64,000 nucleotides of DNA from Sipunculus nudus (GCA_026874595.1 CM049307.1:38422862-38486861); one strand, 5' to 3'; counted from the stretch's first letter, positions 24,093 to 36,826 are shown. A program made the numbers and translations. Notes: generated by a model from the letters alone, not told the origin.

Positions 24093-26525
24093 GAACAGGT
24101 GGTATGATTCCGTAAGGTGCATGTGAACTACATTACATACGAATTAGATGGAACGCTTCCGTGAGGTGACTGTGAGTTACATATTACACAGACGGGCGTA
24201 GCGCTTCTATGAGGAGATTGTGAGCTGCATGTCACACGAACGGGTGGAACGCTTCGTTGAGGTAAATGTAAGCTACGTATCACATGGACAGGCGTAACGC
24301 AACCGTGAGGTGATTGTCAGCTAAATATTTCACAGACAGGCGTAACGCTTCGGTGAGGTTAATTTAAGCTTCATATCGAACGGACAGGCGGAACGCTTCG
24401 AAGAGGTGAATGAAGGCTACATATCACACGGACGGGCGGAACGCTTTCGTGAGGTAAATTCAAGTTACATGTAACACGGGCGGGCGGAACGCTTCCGTGA
24501 GGTAAATGCGAGTAACATGTTACACGGACGGGCGGAACGCTTCCGTGAGGTAAATGCGAGTTACCTGTCACACGGACGGGCGGGACGCTTCCGTGAGGTA
24601 AATGCGAGTTACATGTCGCACGGACAGGCGGAACGCTTCGAAGAGGTAAATGCGAGTTACATGCATGTCACATGGACGGGCGGAACGCTTCCGTGAGGTA
24701 AATGCGAGTTACATGTCACACGGATGGGCGGAACGCTTCCGTGAGGAAAACACGAGGTACATGTCACACGGTCGGGCGGAACGCTTCCGTGAGGTAAATG
24801 CGAGTTACAAGTCACACGGACGGGCGGAACGCTTCCGTGAGGTAAATGCGAGTTACATGTCACACGGATGGGCGGAACGCTTCCGTGAGGAAAACACGAG
24901 GTACATGTCACACGGTCGCGCGGAACGCTTCCGTGAGGTAAATGCGAGTTACAAGTCACACGGTCGGGCGGAACGCTTCCGTGAGGTAAATGCGAGTTAC
25001 CTGTCACACGGACGGGCGGGACGCTTCCGTGAGGTAAATGCGAGTTACATGTCGCACGGACAGGCGGAACACTTCGAAGAGGTAAATGCGAGTTACAAGT
25101 CACACGGTCGGGCGGAACGCTTCCGTGAGGTAAATGCGAGTTACCTGTCACACGGACGGGCGGGACGCTTCCGTGAGGTAAATGCGAGTTACATGTCGCA
25201 CGGACAGGCGGAACGCTTCGAAGAGGTAAATGCGAGTTACATGCATGTCACATGGACGGGCGGAACGCTTCCGTGAGGTAAATGCGAGTTACATGTCACA
25301 CGGATGGGCGGAACGCTTCCGTGAGGAAAACACGAGGTACATGTCACACGGTCGGTCGGAACGCTTCCGTGAGGTAAATGCGAGTTACAAGTCACACGGT
25401 CGGGCGGAACGCTTCCGTGAGGTAAATGCGAGTTACATGTCGCACGGACAGGCGGAACGCTTCGAAGAGGTAAATGCGAGTTACATGCATGTCACATGGA
25501 CGGGCGGAACGCTTCCGTGAGGTAAATGCGAGTTACATGTCACACGGATGGGCGGAACGCTTCCGTGAGGAAAACACGAGGTACATGTCACACGGTCGGG
25601 CGGAACGCTTCCGTGAGGTAAATGCGAGTTACAAGTCACACGGACGGGCGGAACGCTTCCGTGAGGTAAATGCGAGTTACATGTCACACGGATGGGCGGA
25701 ACGCTTCCGTGAGGAAAACACGGGGTACATGTCACACGGTCGGGCGGAACGCTTCCGTGAGGTAAATGCGAGTTACAAGTCACACGGTCGGGCGGAACGC
25801 TTCCGTGAGGTAAATGCGAGTTACCTGTCACACGGACGGGCGGGACGCTTCCGTGAGGTAAATGCGAGTTACATGTCGCACGGACAGGCGGAACGCTTCG
25901 AAGAGGTAAATGCGAGTTACAAGTCACACGGTCGGGCGGAACGCTTCCGTGAGGTAAATGCGAGTTACCTGTCACACGGACGGGCGGGACGCTTCCGTGA
26001 GGTAAATGCGAGTTACATGTCGCACGGACAGGCGGAACGCTTCGAAGAGGTAAATGCGAGTTACATGCATGTCACATGGACGGGCGGAACGCTTCCGTGA
26101 GGTAAATGCGAGTTACATGTCACACGGATGGGCGGAACGCTTCCGTGAGGAAAACACGAGGTACATGTCACACGGTCGGTCGGAACGCTTCCGTGAGGTA
26201 AATGCGAGTTACAAGTCACACGGTCGGGCGGAACGCTTCCGTGAGGTAAATGCGAGTTACAAGTCACACGGACGGGCGGAACGCTTCCGTGAGGTAAATG
26301 CGAGTTACATGTCACACGGACGGGCGGGACGCTTCCGTTAGGTAAATGCGAGTTAAATGTCACACGGACGGGCGGAACGCTTCTTTGCATGGGGAGCTAC
26401 ATGAACAGACAGGTGGCACATCTTGATCAGCTGAATGTGCATGAGCTCCATAGAACAAGTGGAACGCATGTCTCAGGGACTAAATGCGATGTATATTCGG
26501 ACGAATGAAGTCCGTGTTTGTTAAA
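24093..26525. repeat. 48-bp minisatellite, about 48 copies, with 824-bp higher-order repeat
   Basis: The unit is approximately GGGCGGAACGCTTCCGTGAG then GTAAATGCGAGTTACATGTCACACGGAC (48 bp, 16 codons). Central units are nearly identical, while those at 24093-24420 and 26380-26525 are strongly diverged. A four-base insertion (an extra ATGC in ATGCATGTCACATGG) recurs near 24661, 25241, 25485 and 26065. The steps of 580, 244 and 580 equal 12, 5 and 12 units plus 4 bases, so an 824-bp block is duplicated. The unit is stop-free in one plus and one minus frame, giving spurious 95-208 codon frames; each insertion shifts the frame, which argues against protein coding. Confidence 0.93.
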
Positions 26526-26600
26526 TGTGAGGACATGAAACCTCTGGCCATGGAAATATACCTCCGTAAGGTACTTTAATAAATATTCATATGAAATGAT

Positions 26601-26810
26601 CAGGGGCGGATCCATGATTTAAGAAAAGGGGGCTGGGGTCCAACCAAGAGGACTAATGGAAACCCTAAAAAAAGGTCCCCAGGTATTGAAAGGGGGGGGG
26701 GGGGGTCCAGGCCGCAAAATTTTGTCTGAAGCCCTTAAAAAACGTTGTTTCTGATGAAAAAAAAAAGGTTGGGGGGTCCGGACCCCCTGGACTTCCAGGA
26801 TCCGCTTCTG
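26601..26810. mobile_element. hAT-like MITE, GGATCC-ended family
   Basis: Ends CAGGGGCGGATCC and GGATCCGCTTCTG form imperfect inverted repeats. The interior has a long G run at 26691-26704, the GGCCGCAAAATTTTG segment and GGGGGGTCCGGACCCCC, all shared in opposite orientation with 16960-17115. Only five bases (ATGAT) are duplicated at the flanks, so the target duplication is unclear. It is 210 bp and non-coding, inserted just right of the 48-bp array. Confidence 0.72.
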
Positions 26811-27046
26811 ATGATTCACCTTGTTGAAACCGCTAGGTGAACGCCTCGTTAGAGCCAAGAAAAAAGTTTTACACTGACGTGTGAAATACCTCCATATACC
26901 GGGAGGTGAAAACGTGTGCACACTTCGGTATAGCGCCTACATGGTTTCACCTTTACTGCAATATGCAGACAAGCGTGTGAAACAACAAGTAAATACAACT
27001 CGTGTGAATGGCCATGTTAACACCCGGCATAAAATTGCTGAAGAAA

Positions 27047-27136
27047 ACGAGAGAGATAGGGAGAGAGAGAGAGAGAGTGTGTGTGGGGGGGGGGGGGGGA
27101 GGGGGAGAGGGAGGAGGGGGAGAAGGGGAGGAGGAT
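27047..27136 (+). repeat. (GA)n and G-rich tract, possible G-quadruplex
   Basis: GAGAGA repeats run into a run of about 13 Gs and then GGGGGAGAGGGAGGAGGGGG-type sequence. Several runs of three or more G lie close enough to form an intramolecular quadruplex on the plus strand. The open frames over it are Gly/Arg or Pro/Ser runs. Confidence 0.8.
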
Positions 27137-27283
27137 CTTAACCGCATGTTTGCATGCAAGTCGTGAGGACGGTTTTCTGGTGTTATAGAATTCTTATATT
27201 AATATATTTTATTTTCAATTCTTTCGGGGTGGCTGGGGGTATGGGGGTTGGGGTGGATATATACCCCCATCGCACAGGCATTT

Positions 27284-28087
27284 GACACAATGTATTTACC
27301 GGGTGAGCGACATTACTAGCTTCACTAGGCCCATCCCCCTGTAAGCTATCTAACCTTCCATAAATTGAACATGGTTCCCTTACTTTGGCTGCCCATTAAA
27401 CTTAATTATGCTCTTATTCACCACAAGTGTAAGAGCGGAAGCAGCCCTCTAGGAAGATTGAAAAGTTTTTTTAAAGGGACATAATCAGGAGCTATATTAT
27501 GTCTATTTTTTACACTATCAGTTCAGTTTTGCTTTATACAAAAGTTTTTCAGCAAAACCATCCATGCACACAGTCTCAGTTCCTCGTATGCGGCTGTTTT
27601 ACACCTTGTTATGGCTCTGCGCGTTGGTAAACGTGTGTCTGTTTACCATAACAAAGCTGCATGACCGGGAGTCCGATTATGAGGGCCAACACGTGTTGTT
27701 TCCGCCAGCGGGAACATGCATTACATTTTTTTGGGCCAAGTCATTCAGGGCATCTGCTGATTGACACGTGTGGTGGCTCTGCGATCGCGCCCGGTCCATT
27801 TTTTTTATAACACTCGTTTTAAGGAATAAGCAAACGGTCCCAAGGGAATACTTTGGCAGGTACAGATTTATTTCAAAGGGGTGAAGCTATGTTTCTTGTT
27901 AACTTAACATGCTTTATACGTGATTGGGCCCCTTTAAGCTTTATTTAGAGGTTATTAAGGATTATTAAGGTTGATTGGCAAAATTAGGGAACCATGTTTA
28001 ATTTGTGGGAAGACTTGTTAGATAAGTGACAGGGGGATGGCCAAGCGATGCTTATAATATCGCTCACCCGGTGAATACATTGTGTTA
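27284..28087. mobile_element. Long-hairpin (foldback-like) element
   Basis: Left arm 27284 to about 27410 and right arm about 27950-28087 are inverted copies. Shared words are GACACAATGTATTTACCGGG (TGTATTCACCGGG in the other arm), TGAGCGA.ATTA, CCCATCCCCCTGT, CTATCTAAC and GAACATGGTTCCCT. Arms of about 130 bp enclose about 540 bp. The loop includes GTGATTGGGCCCCTTTAA at about 27920, also found near 53797. The right arm is followed by GATATTGACGCC, resembling the tip of the hAT MITE at 57648. No transposase. The 66-codon frame at 27564 inside the loop is probably chance. Confidence 0.7.
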
Positions 28088-28119
28088 AGTGTCTCCCCCC
28101 CACCCTCCCGATATTGACG

Positions 28120-29270
28120 CCAAAGCTTCATTGCAATGTCTCCAGGTAATATCTCCGCGTGGGGACTTTCAGACATGTCTTGGTGACCAATGTCGATTAT
28201 TACCTGCAATAACTAGGCCATTATTACCTGCAGTAATCGGGTCAAATCGATGCAAACTTTAAAAATTAAATCCTACTTTAAATTTCCGATAAATGTAGTA
28301 CGGTAGTGTATGCATTAATAATTAAGAAACCTTTAAGTGTAGATGCCTTCGGGACATTTCCCTTTTTTCACAGCTTTTAAATCTCGGAGAAAACACATGG
28401 TAGTAGGACAGTATACATATAGAGTAAATTAGTCAAAACGCTCCTGTAGGTCTTACTCATATAATAAAGCTGAATCAAGATTATTTTATGTTCGTGGTGG
28501 GCGAACAGAGCGAGGAAGTACCATAATTCATGCTTCGGCAACGATACATTCAAACACAACGTCTCCAATTGTCTATATCTTGATAATAATTGTATACCGC
28601 CCTCTGTAATTTCATATATTTAGCGTTAACGCAGACCTGCAATTAGCTGCTGTACTTTTAACCAGTGATATGTTATTTGCAAGAATCAGTTGTTTCCCAG
28701 ACATAATCACCTGCATGTTTATGAACGGGAGTCGTACTCAACAACCCAAAACGATTGTTGGTGTTAGTAAAAATATACCTCAGATAGAGTGTGTTGAAAT
28801 ATCTGATGATGTTGCCATATGTAAGTTTCTCAGTCTGTCTCTCCCTCTGCAAGTTTCTCCGTCCAAATCTTGGGGAATCCCCTCCAAATGTTGCTTCACC
28901 GACAGTTTATATATATGAGTCCACCAAATATATATATTTAAGAATTTCCTTTATCATTGGCGTAGCTGCATGCATGCCTATATAAGGAATTGTGGATCGG
29001 CATCAAATTCGGCTGATAAGTTACAGTTTTGCTTATATCTAATTGGTGTATTCGGGTACGAAAACATTGCTGAAACATGAATTATGCTTTTAATAACTTC
29101 GGAGATCATAGTGCATGTTTTGCCGAAAGGAAATTTGAGATATAAATGCAGAGATGGCAAAGATGAACCGAATAACAAAGGCAAAAATGAGAATACGTGT
29201 ACACCTACTAAGGTAAAAAAAATATAAATGTAAATCTGCTGAGGTAAAAATAAACATAAGCTGTGTCTTT
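28120..29270. other. Intergenic, no gene recognised
   Basis: Small open frames only (82 codons or shorter), with no family resemblance or splice support. Confidence 0.35.
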
Positions 29271-29278
29271 GAATCTGG

Positions 29279-29690
29279 TTGGTACGTGGAGCTGGTCGGG
29301 GCAGTGCACCAAATGAACTCTGGGAGTACAGAGCCGACTTTATCCCGGCATTTTACGAGGTTTACACACTGAGTCCCGGACCACCTTGTCGACAATTCGT
29401 ATGCAGGTTCGCTGTGATCAGCGGACTTTTTACTCGCGCGCATTGTCTTCCGTTAGTACAAAGCTGTACCCTAAGGCTCGTGCAAATAAACTTGGCCCAG
29501 ACCAGGACAGCCACAAAACTGTTTGCAAAGATTGCCCCCACTTTGAGGAAGTCATGTTCGTGCACGGGCATGAAGGACATACTGTGTTTACTATGTTTCC
29601 AACTGAACAGGCATTTATATCCAAGATATACCATCCATGGCTATAAACTGGGACCTGGACCAAACGACCCGACCACACTATCCTAAGTTA
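29279..29690. other. GC-richer island open in several frames, function unknown
   Basis: Frames of 135 (29279-29686) and 86 codons (29386-29646) on the plus strand and 117, 90 and 82 codons on the minus strand overlap here, in composition clearly less AT-rich than the neighbours. I recognise no domain in any of them. It could be a diverged exon, a processed fragment or a repeat. The frame at 29386 (Cys/His pairs in CKDCPHFEE..HGHEGH) looks the most protein-like, but this is weak. Confidence 0.25.
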
Positions 29691-32600
29691 ATATACCTCT
29701 TTCTGGGTTTCTGTGTCGCTTAATATTAGTTTAAGATCTGTGCTAATATGATATATTCTGGCCTTACTCAGAGGGTGCTTTTTCTCAGTAGTTTAAAAGG
29801 GTTGCCTTGTATATCATAGAAGAATAAAAAACTGTGCATGCTATGTTACCAAGTACCGTAATTCAGTCTCTGAGATATCATATAAATAATGCGAGTGTAT
29901 AAAAGTATGAATAATCACTGCTGCATCAGGTACGCAAGTTTCACATATATAGTACGTAATTTTTTTTTTGCACAAAGTAGTGAAATGTTCAATAACTCGT
30001 AGAATGACGACAGGTTAGATGATAGCTAGGAGAAGCAATGCAAAAAAAAAAGTCACTTATTTCGAGCACACGAGATCTTTTCACGTGCACCCGAAATAAC
30101 GCGCGCATACGATAGCCCGAATGCGTTCACATGGTAGCTGCATGTTGTTTGCGCTCGCAATATATAGGGAGACGTTTCCTCGTGAGAGGATATTAAGTTA
30201 TGATGGATTAATAAAATTGTAAGTAGAGTTAATCAATGCATTGTATTGATGGGTTGGTTGCCTCCCTCCATTTATTTTCAAGTTGTGTGTCGCAAGCATA
30301 TTTCACATACTGAACATAAAATTGGTTGAATAATCCATTTAAATATCCTGGTGCTATTTTCCTAGATCTTTAGATTGTGCCCCGGTCCAATGCTCACACA
30401 ATATTGTTATGAGCTTTTAGGGTATATCAACACTGATCTGAATTTATGATTTATTGTTATTATTTTATTAACTCATTTAGAAACGTGCAAGTTTCTTCAC
30501 TTATATTTGTATTAGTCAGAAATATAAATTTAAAAGGTCAGTGGTTATAGCCCACTTAATTGATCACTTAAGTATCGATCCGTCCATGCATGCAATCATT
30601 GGCTCATACTTAATTTTTATTGTATGTGACTGCTCATTCTCTTTGGTTTTATCTGTTACAGCATATTTCAAACATTTTAAAGGCTGTATGTAATGTTCCA
30701 CGAATGACTGGCACGTGTGTCTGAATCCTTGTGAAGTTGGAACACACAATGACCGACGAAAGGACTCAAGTGGTTAACCGCAACCGCATATACACCGCGA
30801 CCCTAACCGTAACACGTCAATAGGAAACGTGTGATTGGATCTGTGTAAACTTCAGAGAGCGAAATGACTGTCAGATACCTACTTGGTGTTGTGGATAAAT
30901 TGTCTAATAGTACACATAGCTTACGAGGGGAAATGACCAATTAGACATGCCGTTTTTTGTAACAGTCTACCGATATCATGCAGGCAGTATACTGTTCGAT
31001 AATATCTATATAACTTTACAGATATATTCCTATTGCATCTATATTAATTAATCAATCTAATATAACGATAGGTTCAATTTACTCAGTGTTCTAAAATGGG
31101 ATAACATATATCTTCTAATTCCTACCTTAACTTAGGTTTTTTTTTGTTTCCTCCGTCTTGCATATTGACTATCTCTATAGTAGCTCAATTTAGTCTTAAA
31201 CCTTGGCACCGTACATGTGCACTTTAATGTATGCATATATTTCCTATGGTTTAGTTGCTCCTTCAGACGACTGGACGATGTATACATTCTCCCTCGAATT
31301 ATTCTGTTCAATGCTTGTTCATTATGGGGCATGATTGTTTCACCATTTTCACGTTAATCAAATGTCAACTGACATCAAGAGACCCTCCGAGGTCACAAAA
31401 GTAAGTGCGATATGTCTGTAGGAATTTCTTTATAGAATACTTCGTCGTGCAGAAGTTAAAGGACCTGCTTGCTTTACCATGAAAAATCCTAACCATGCAC
31501 CGCAGGTTTTTATCAAGGGGGTTTAAACAATATGACATTTTTATGTTTTTTTTTCACAGACAGGTTTCTGAATGCATGGATATTTTTGTAATTTGAGGTA
31601 TTTTTTCATATTTTTGTACTGAGTCGCCAGTGAGTTTTGGAGTTGGTGTCCGAAAACACCTTGGGTGACGATTACTCTTACAACAAGAAAGCTATATATC
31701 AAACGAATTTGTTATATCAGACACATCTATAGTTGTCAACGGATGGCCTTGAAAAATAGGTTGTATGTTTTATGTTTAGTTTTTTATTTACTGATATATA
31801 CTTAGACCAGTAGGTGTTCTCTTACATAAATGACAATTTTACACAGAGATACTGGTATTAAGTTCGTTGTTTGACATTTATGTTTACAAAACACGCCTAG
31901 TTGTTTTAGCACTTGAATTTCATGTGTGTTTAAAAAGATTGTATTTGGAAAATATCGTATATATGAAAAAGTCTCGGCTATAGAAATATCATATTGTTTT
32001 TATTTCACATGTAATCATGCACATCTTATCGACACAGTATCTGTAAACAGATATTTTTTAGACCACGCCTGTTGCCTATACACATCGACCTGTACTGATC
32101 TTGTATACATAGGCGTGTTAACTTATAAAAAAGTCAAACTCTATATGCGGCAACTTTCGTACCACTTTCGGAATACTGAGCATATTAAAAAATGTACTTT
32201 GACACATCCACATGTTCTCTGCGCATGGTACATACATGTTACATATGTATACATCATTGCGTATACATGTATGTACATGTAAACGGGCACCCTGGATTCC
32301 TAATAATTTAAGCTAATTTTTAAGAAATGTCAAGGCTTTTCCAAGCTTGGTTTTAAATAAACTCTAGCAATGAAAAGAAATATCAGAACAAATTGGTAAG
32401 AAATGTCAGAAAATATTTACGAAGAAATCAGAACCTTTGGAGTAAACTCATCTTTTTTTTACTTCTTCTTAAGAACTACAGTTTATCAGTTTATAGTTGT
32501 CGTTATCATTTTTTATTAATGTACAGATGATAAACTACGTACCCAACAATACTAACATTTTTTATCCGTTTGGATCAAAAAGAATAATTGATTCGACTTG

Positions 32601-34230
32601 ATTCTTCATAAACTTACTGTATGACTTATCGACCACTCGACCGTCTTAACTAATTGTCACTTTTCAATGTTGCAAGCAACCGGAAGTAAACATTATATCA
32701 AAAGTAAGATAAAAAGCGCTTTGATCAGGAGCGTGGCTCATCTTTAAGTTTCTGGGCAGCACATATCATTTACCTTAGTGTGGTGAATAAAAATAATTTT
32801 TATGAGTTCTTGTACATGTGGGTAGGTTGATATTACAAATACTTTATTTGATCAGAAATTCCTTCATCATGTTAAATGACGTCAACTAAAAAGTACCGCA
32901 GTATGCTGTTCCTGAAAAAAAATTCTCTTTTTTTCAAAGTTAAGGAAACATTATAAAAAAATATAATATAACAAAACTAGTAACATATTTAATATATTAT
33001 ATAAAATTATATAATGAATATATATTAAATACTGCCATCATCTGAGTACATACATGTATTTAATTAAAAAATAAATAAAAGAAAAGTTTGTCTGAAGCAT
33101 TTGTTGTTATTTCAGTCATGAAAAAAATCGTTTTTTATCAGATAAACAGATCTCTACAAGGCGAAATTTATAAAAACCTAAATATATTATGATATTTTTT
33201 ATATCTTTACACATAGATACATCTCTCTGTCTCCAATAAAATATATAAAATAAAACCAGCATGGCCAAATCGTCGAATTCAAAAGATAAATAATAAATAA
33301 TAATAGATCATGTAAGTTGCCATTAATTTAAGATTCCTATTATAATCAAATCTTTCAAATTCAAAATAATTTCTTTCGTTCGATATTTCCTTTGGTCCTC
33401 GTTCAATCTTCACGATTTTCGCGAAATCGTGAAATGGTAACCTCGCGAATAAGAAACCAAGTTTACATTTGAACAAACTGAGGTACGTATGTTACTTCTG
33501 TCTGGGGCAAGACAATATGACAAGAGAATGCTGTGGAAGGACGGTTGTCACTGGGCCATTTAAAGAATTTATTGATCAGAAATGTACTGTCAACCCTTAT
33601 TGAATAGAACAAGATTGAACTTGAAAATAAATTCGATTATTTGTACGTATCATATTATCTATATAACTAGTATATTTTATAACATTGTATTATGCTTAAC
33701 GTTTATAAATCAATATTTACAACCGTCAATTCATATAATAAAGTTGGTCTACAGTCAGCGATGACACCCGAAAGACCATTTAACATACAGGCGCAATGTA
33801 GCGGGGTGTATCGGAAAGTTTTGTTTCTGTGTATTTTTTATAGCATTTCATACGAGCCATAAAATGCAGCACAGGAATTCAGTTTTATTATTTATGTTGA
33901 AACATTTATCTTTGCAGTGTTTCACATATGCATAGATCCAGTTAATAATCTAAATTCCAGGAATACTTTGCATTCAACGATTTCTTTATACGTGGTATTT
34001 CAGTGTGTTATTCATAGATCTTGATCAGTCGGAAATCTTTTGAGTTACGCTTAATCTCCTCTCATGACTAAACTCCTGCTCTCTGTCTACGTGTACAAAG
34101 AGGTTTTTCTGTGCACAAGTATGCTGTTAATCCTATTTGTTAATCTAATTTCTTTATGAATATTATTTGACCTTATGAATGCCTGACTCTGTACGCGTAC
34201 TTACTTATATGCTTAATAACTTGTGTCTGA

Positions 34231-34233
<3 letters not shown>
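29691..34233. other. Long AT-rich intergenic stretch
   Basis: No recognisable gene. It includes a near-palindrome centred on TTCGCGAA at 33411-33431 and one CRE palindrome TGACGTCA at 32877-32884. The 118-codon frame at 31926 is AT-driven and lacks any domain. Confidence 0.4.

Positions 34234-34287
<54 letters not shown>
34234..34287. repeat. (AT)n microsatellite
   Basis: TA dinucleotide run followed by a short CATACATATGTGTGTG tail. Confidence 0.95.
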
Positions 34288-34291
<4 letters not shown>

Positions 34292-36300
34292 CATATGTGT
34301 GTGTTTCACATCTACATATAGTCTGTATCTTTAAAGAACTATAAAATTCATGATTTATTTTATTTGTTTAAAATTCTCGATTAAATTAATGACGTAATAG
34401 TATAACATCTAATCTTATCTTAAAATGTACGAAATTACATAAAATTAATCGTCATGAATTTAGAAAATCTCTTTGTAATAAAATTTGTGAATTAGAATAT
34501 AGGTGGTATAAATATCTTATATTTGATCGAGCGCCGTTTCGGACCTCTGATATAAGAGATTTCATTGAGCTCTCAAAGTGCCTTGCTTAGATATGACGAA
34601 AACCGGACTGCAAGGTTCGAAAAGGATGCAATTATTTTCTTTATTTTTTAAGACACCTCATGGCCTACAGGTACGCTGTCACTTGCCATAAACCAAACAA
34701 GTCGTTAACCATGTAGCGCTACTTTTTAACGAAATCTTCCACGTACGAGAAAAATTCCATACATGTAACTCGGCATAAACGATAGCCAACTAGCCCGTGA
34801 CACAAGAAATGACTTGTTACCATATACAGGGATGGATTTTCAATTTGGTTTGTATGTTCATATATCTATTATCATGGGTTATGCATCACTCATGATGCAT
34901 AGGGTAGTATTTAGATCATCGGCTGTTGACCACGATATCGAAGCAACGGCATCGGTGACCACTGCATTTCATTTCCCCGAATGACTGGTGTCACGACTCC
35001 TAGTAGACTTGCCAGTTCAATATGAATGCCTACTTACACGTGTATTCAGACTCCAGAAGTTCCTCAAATTACCGAATTAGCGCCCCTGCATACAAAGCCG
35101 CCTTAAAATATAAGAATAAAATACTCTACATATTTATCGGGTTCTTCACCATATGTACGTATAAATTTTCCTCTTACGTTACTTGGTGCATTTCCATTAA
35201 TAGATTACAACGTGATTTAAGGTTGAATATACATCACATTTTGCAAGATTTAGTACATAGATAAAGAAGGTGTTATTTAATATAATAAATGTTATTATAA
35301 TGTCATAATAACGTGAAACAGCCATCGTTTTAAAAAGTGAGGAGTCTTAAACCATACATTTCACGGGATTTACGACAATAATGTTGGTGTTGATAAGAAT
35401 TTTTTAAAAAACAATCGCTTCTGAACAGATTGTCACACTATTCTAAAAAAAATCCAACATTCACTTTATATAACAGAACGCTGTAGCGTGGTAGATTATT
35501 GTAAGGTCAGGAATGGTAGAGTATGGTATTCTATATATTGCAAGATATTTTTCATTTAATTTGATTTGATTTTATTCTACTTTGTATGTTTACATCGATG
35601 TCAATTTCTTCTGTTCTGTCACCCATCCTGTAACCGGGCAGTTACATTAGCGACGGTTGTCTATGTACGACTTATTACGAAACAGTTTTAATTAGCTCTT
35701 CAACCAATTTGTAAAGGACCGAACAAGAAGGAGAGGGTCAAGTGAGAGCGTTCCTGTACCGTGCTCATCCCTCATGCTCCGATTCTTGTTATGACATCTA
35801 CGTCCCGCCGTTCTCACTTTTCCCTCCAACTCACTGTCGTCTGCGTGATGTATAATGTCGTCTGCTATGAATATTTTTCTCATGTCCTTTCATACGAACT
35901 CGTAACATAGCTGGCACACATCTCACATCGGGACTTGCTTTGTGCTTGCTTGTGCCACTACCCAGATTTTATGATGACATCACAGGCGGGCTATCATGTT
36001 GCTACAATCCAAAACCAATTGGGCAATTTTTATATGGGGTATAGAGTGCTACCCTGTGGCAAAATATACAGAAATAAGGACATGTTGGCAGCCATCTTTT
36101 CGTATTTGTATGAACATAATCCACGGCAATAATTCGCTAGATTGGTGTTTATTACAGAATTTTTAACCCGACACCGCATCAATTGTGAATCAGAAGTTTA
36201 TATGCTTTACAAAAATTACTGAAAATGTCAATATTGCGATAACTGTAATATTGCCATTACTGATAATGTTATTATTGCCATTACTGTAATACTGCAATCT
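34288..36300. other. Intergenic, no gene recognised
   Basis: Open frames of 80 codons or fewer without support. Nothing else is seen. Confidence 0.35.
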
Positions 36301-36307
36301 ACTGCTG

Positions 36308-36309
36308 CG

Positions 36310-36344
<35 letters not shown>

Positions 36345-36412
36345 TACTAGTAGTAGTACTACTACTACTACTACTTCTACTACTAGTAGTAGTACTACTA
36401 CTACTACTTAAG
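36308..36412. repeat. (ACT)n/(AGT)n palindromic trinucleotide array
   Basis: CTACTACTACT runs switch to TAGTAGTAGTA and back twice, so each half contains the palindrome CTACTACTAGTAGTAG. A block with an internal TTC interruption is repeated in tandem. Such a sequence can fold into hairpins or a cruciform. Confidence 0.9.
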
Positions 36413-36488
36413 TGACAATGATAAATAGTATAAAAAATAATATTTACTCTTGCACTGAATGCTCCTTTTCGTTTGAAAATGTTACAAG

Positions 36489-36826
36489 TAAGGCCAAAAA
36501 AAAATAAATAAATAAATAAAAGGTATGGTTCTCAGGCACCGCCCGCGTCAGTTTTAATCCCCCCCCCCCGCATCAAACAGATTTATTTTGATTTTCATCT
36601 TTCAAGAAGGTAAAATAATACAAATTTGATCAGATTTCCTTTGTAATCTAATGCTTTCACTTGTTTAACAAAATAAATATTTTATTTTCATGCTTTTCCC
36701 TGATCATATGAAATTTTTATCGAAACATACAAAAAAAAAATGGTCAAAAATAAAATACTGCCTGCCCGCAGTGATTTCTGAAAAAAAAGTGCCTGAGAAC
36801 CATACCTTTTAATTTTTTTCGCCTAA
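36489..36826. mobile_element. MITE family with GGTATGGTTCTCAGG ends, copy 1
   Basis: GGTATGGTTCTCAGGCAC at 36522-36539 is perfectly complemented by 36789-36806. The outer ends are TAAGGCCAAAAAA and TTTTTTCGCCTAA. The interior is AT-rich with a poly-C run and a TCTTTCAAGAAG palindrome. A second copy in the same orientation lies at 45236-45543 inside the GST gene. No coding capacity. The superfamily is not assigned; a TA-type target site is possible. Confidence 0.82.

Noticed and set aside
27564-27764. 66-codon frame with a hydrophobic N-terminus, possible secreted peptide
   Set aside because: It lies in the loop of an inverted-repeat element and has no cleavage-site, cysteine or repeat pattern typical of a peptide precursor.
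31926-32282. 118-codon plus-strand frame as a gene
   Set aside because: Tyr/Ile/His-rich composition follows from AT-rich sequence; no domain, splice or conservation signal.
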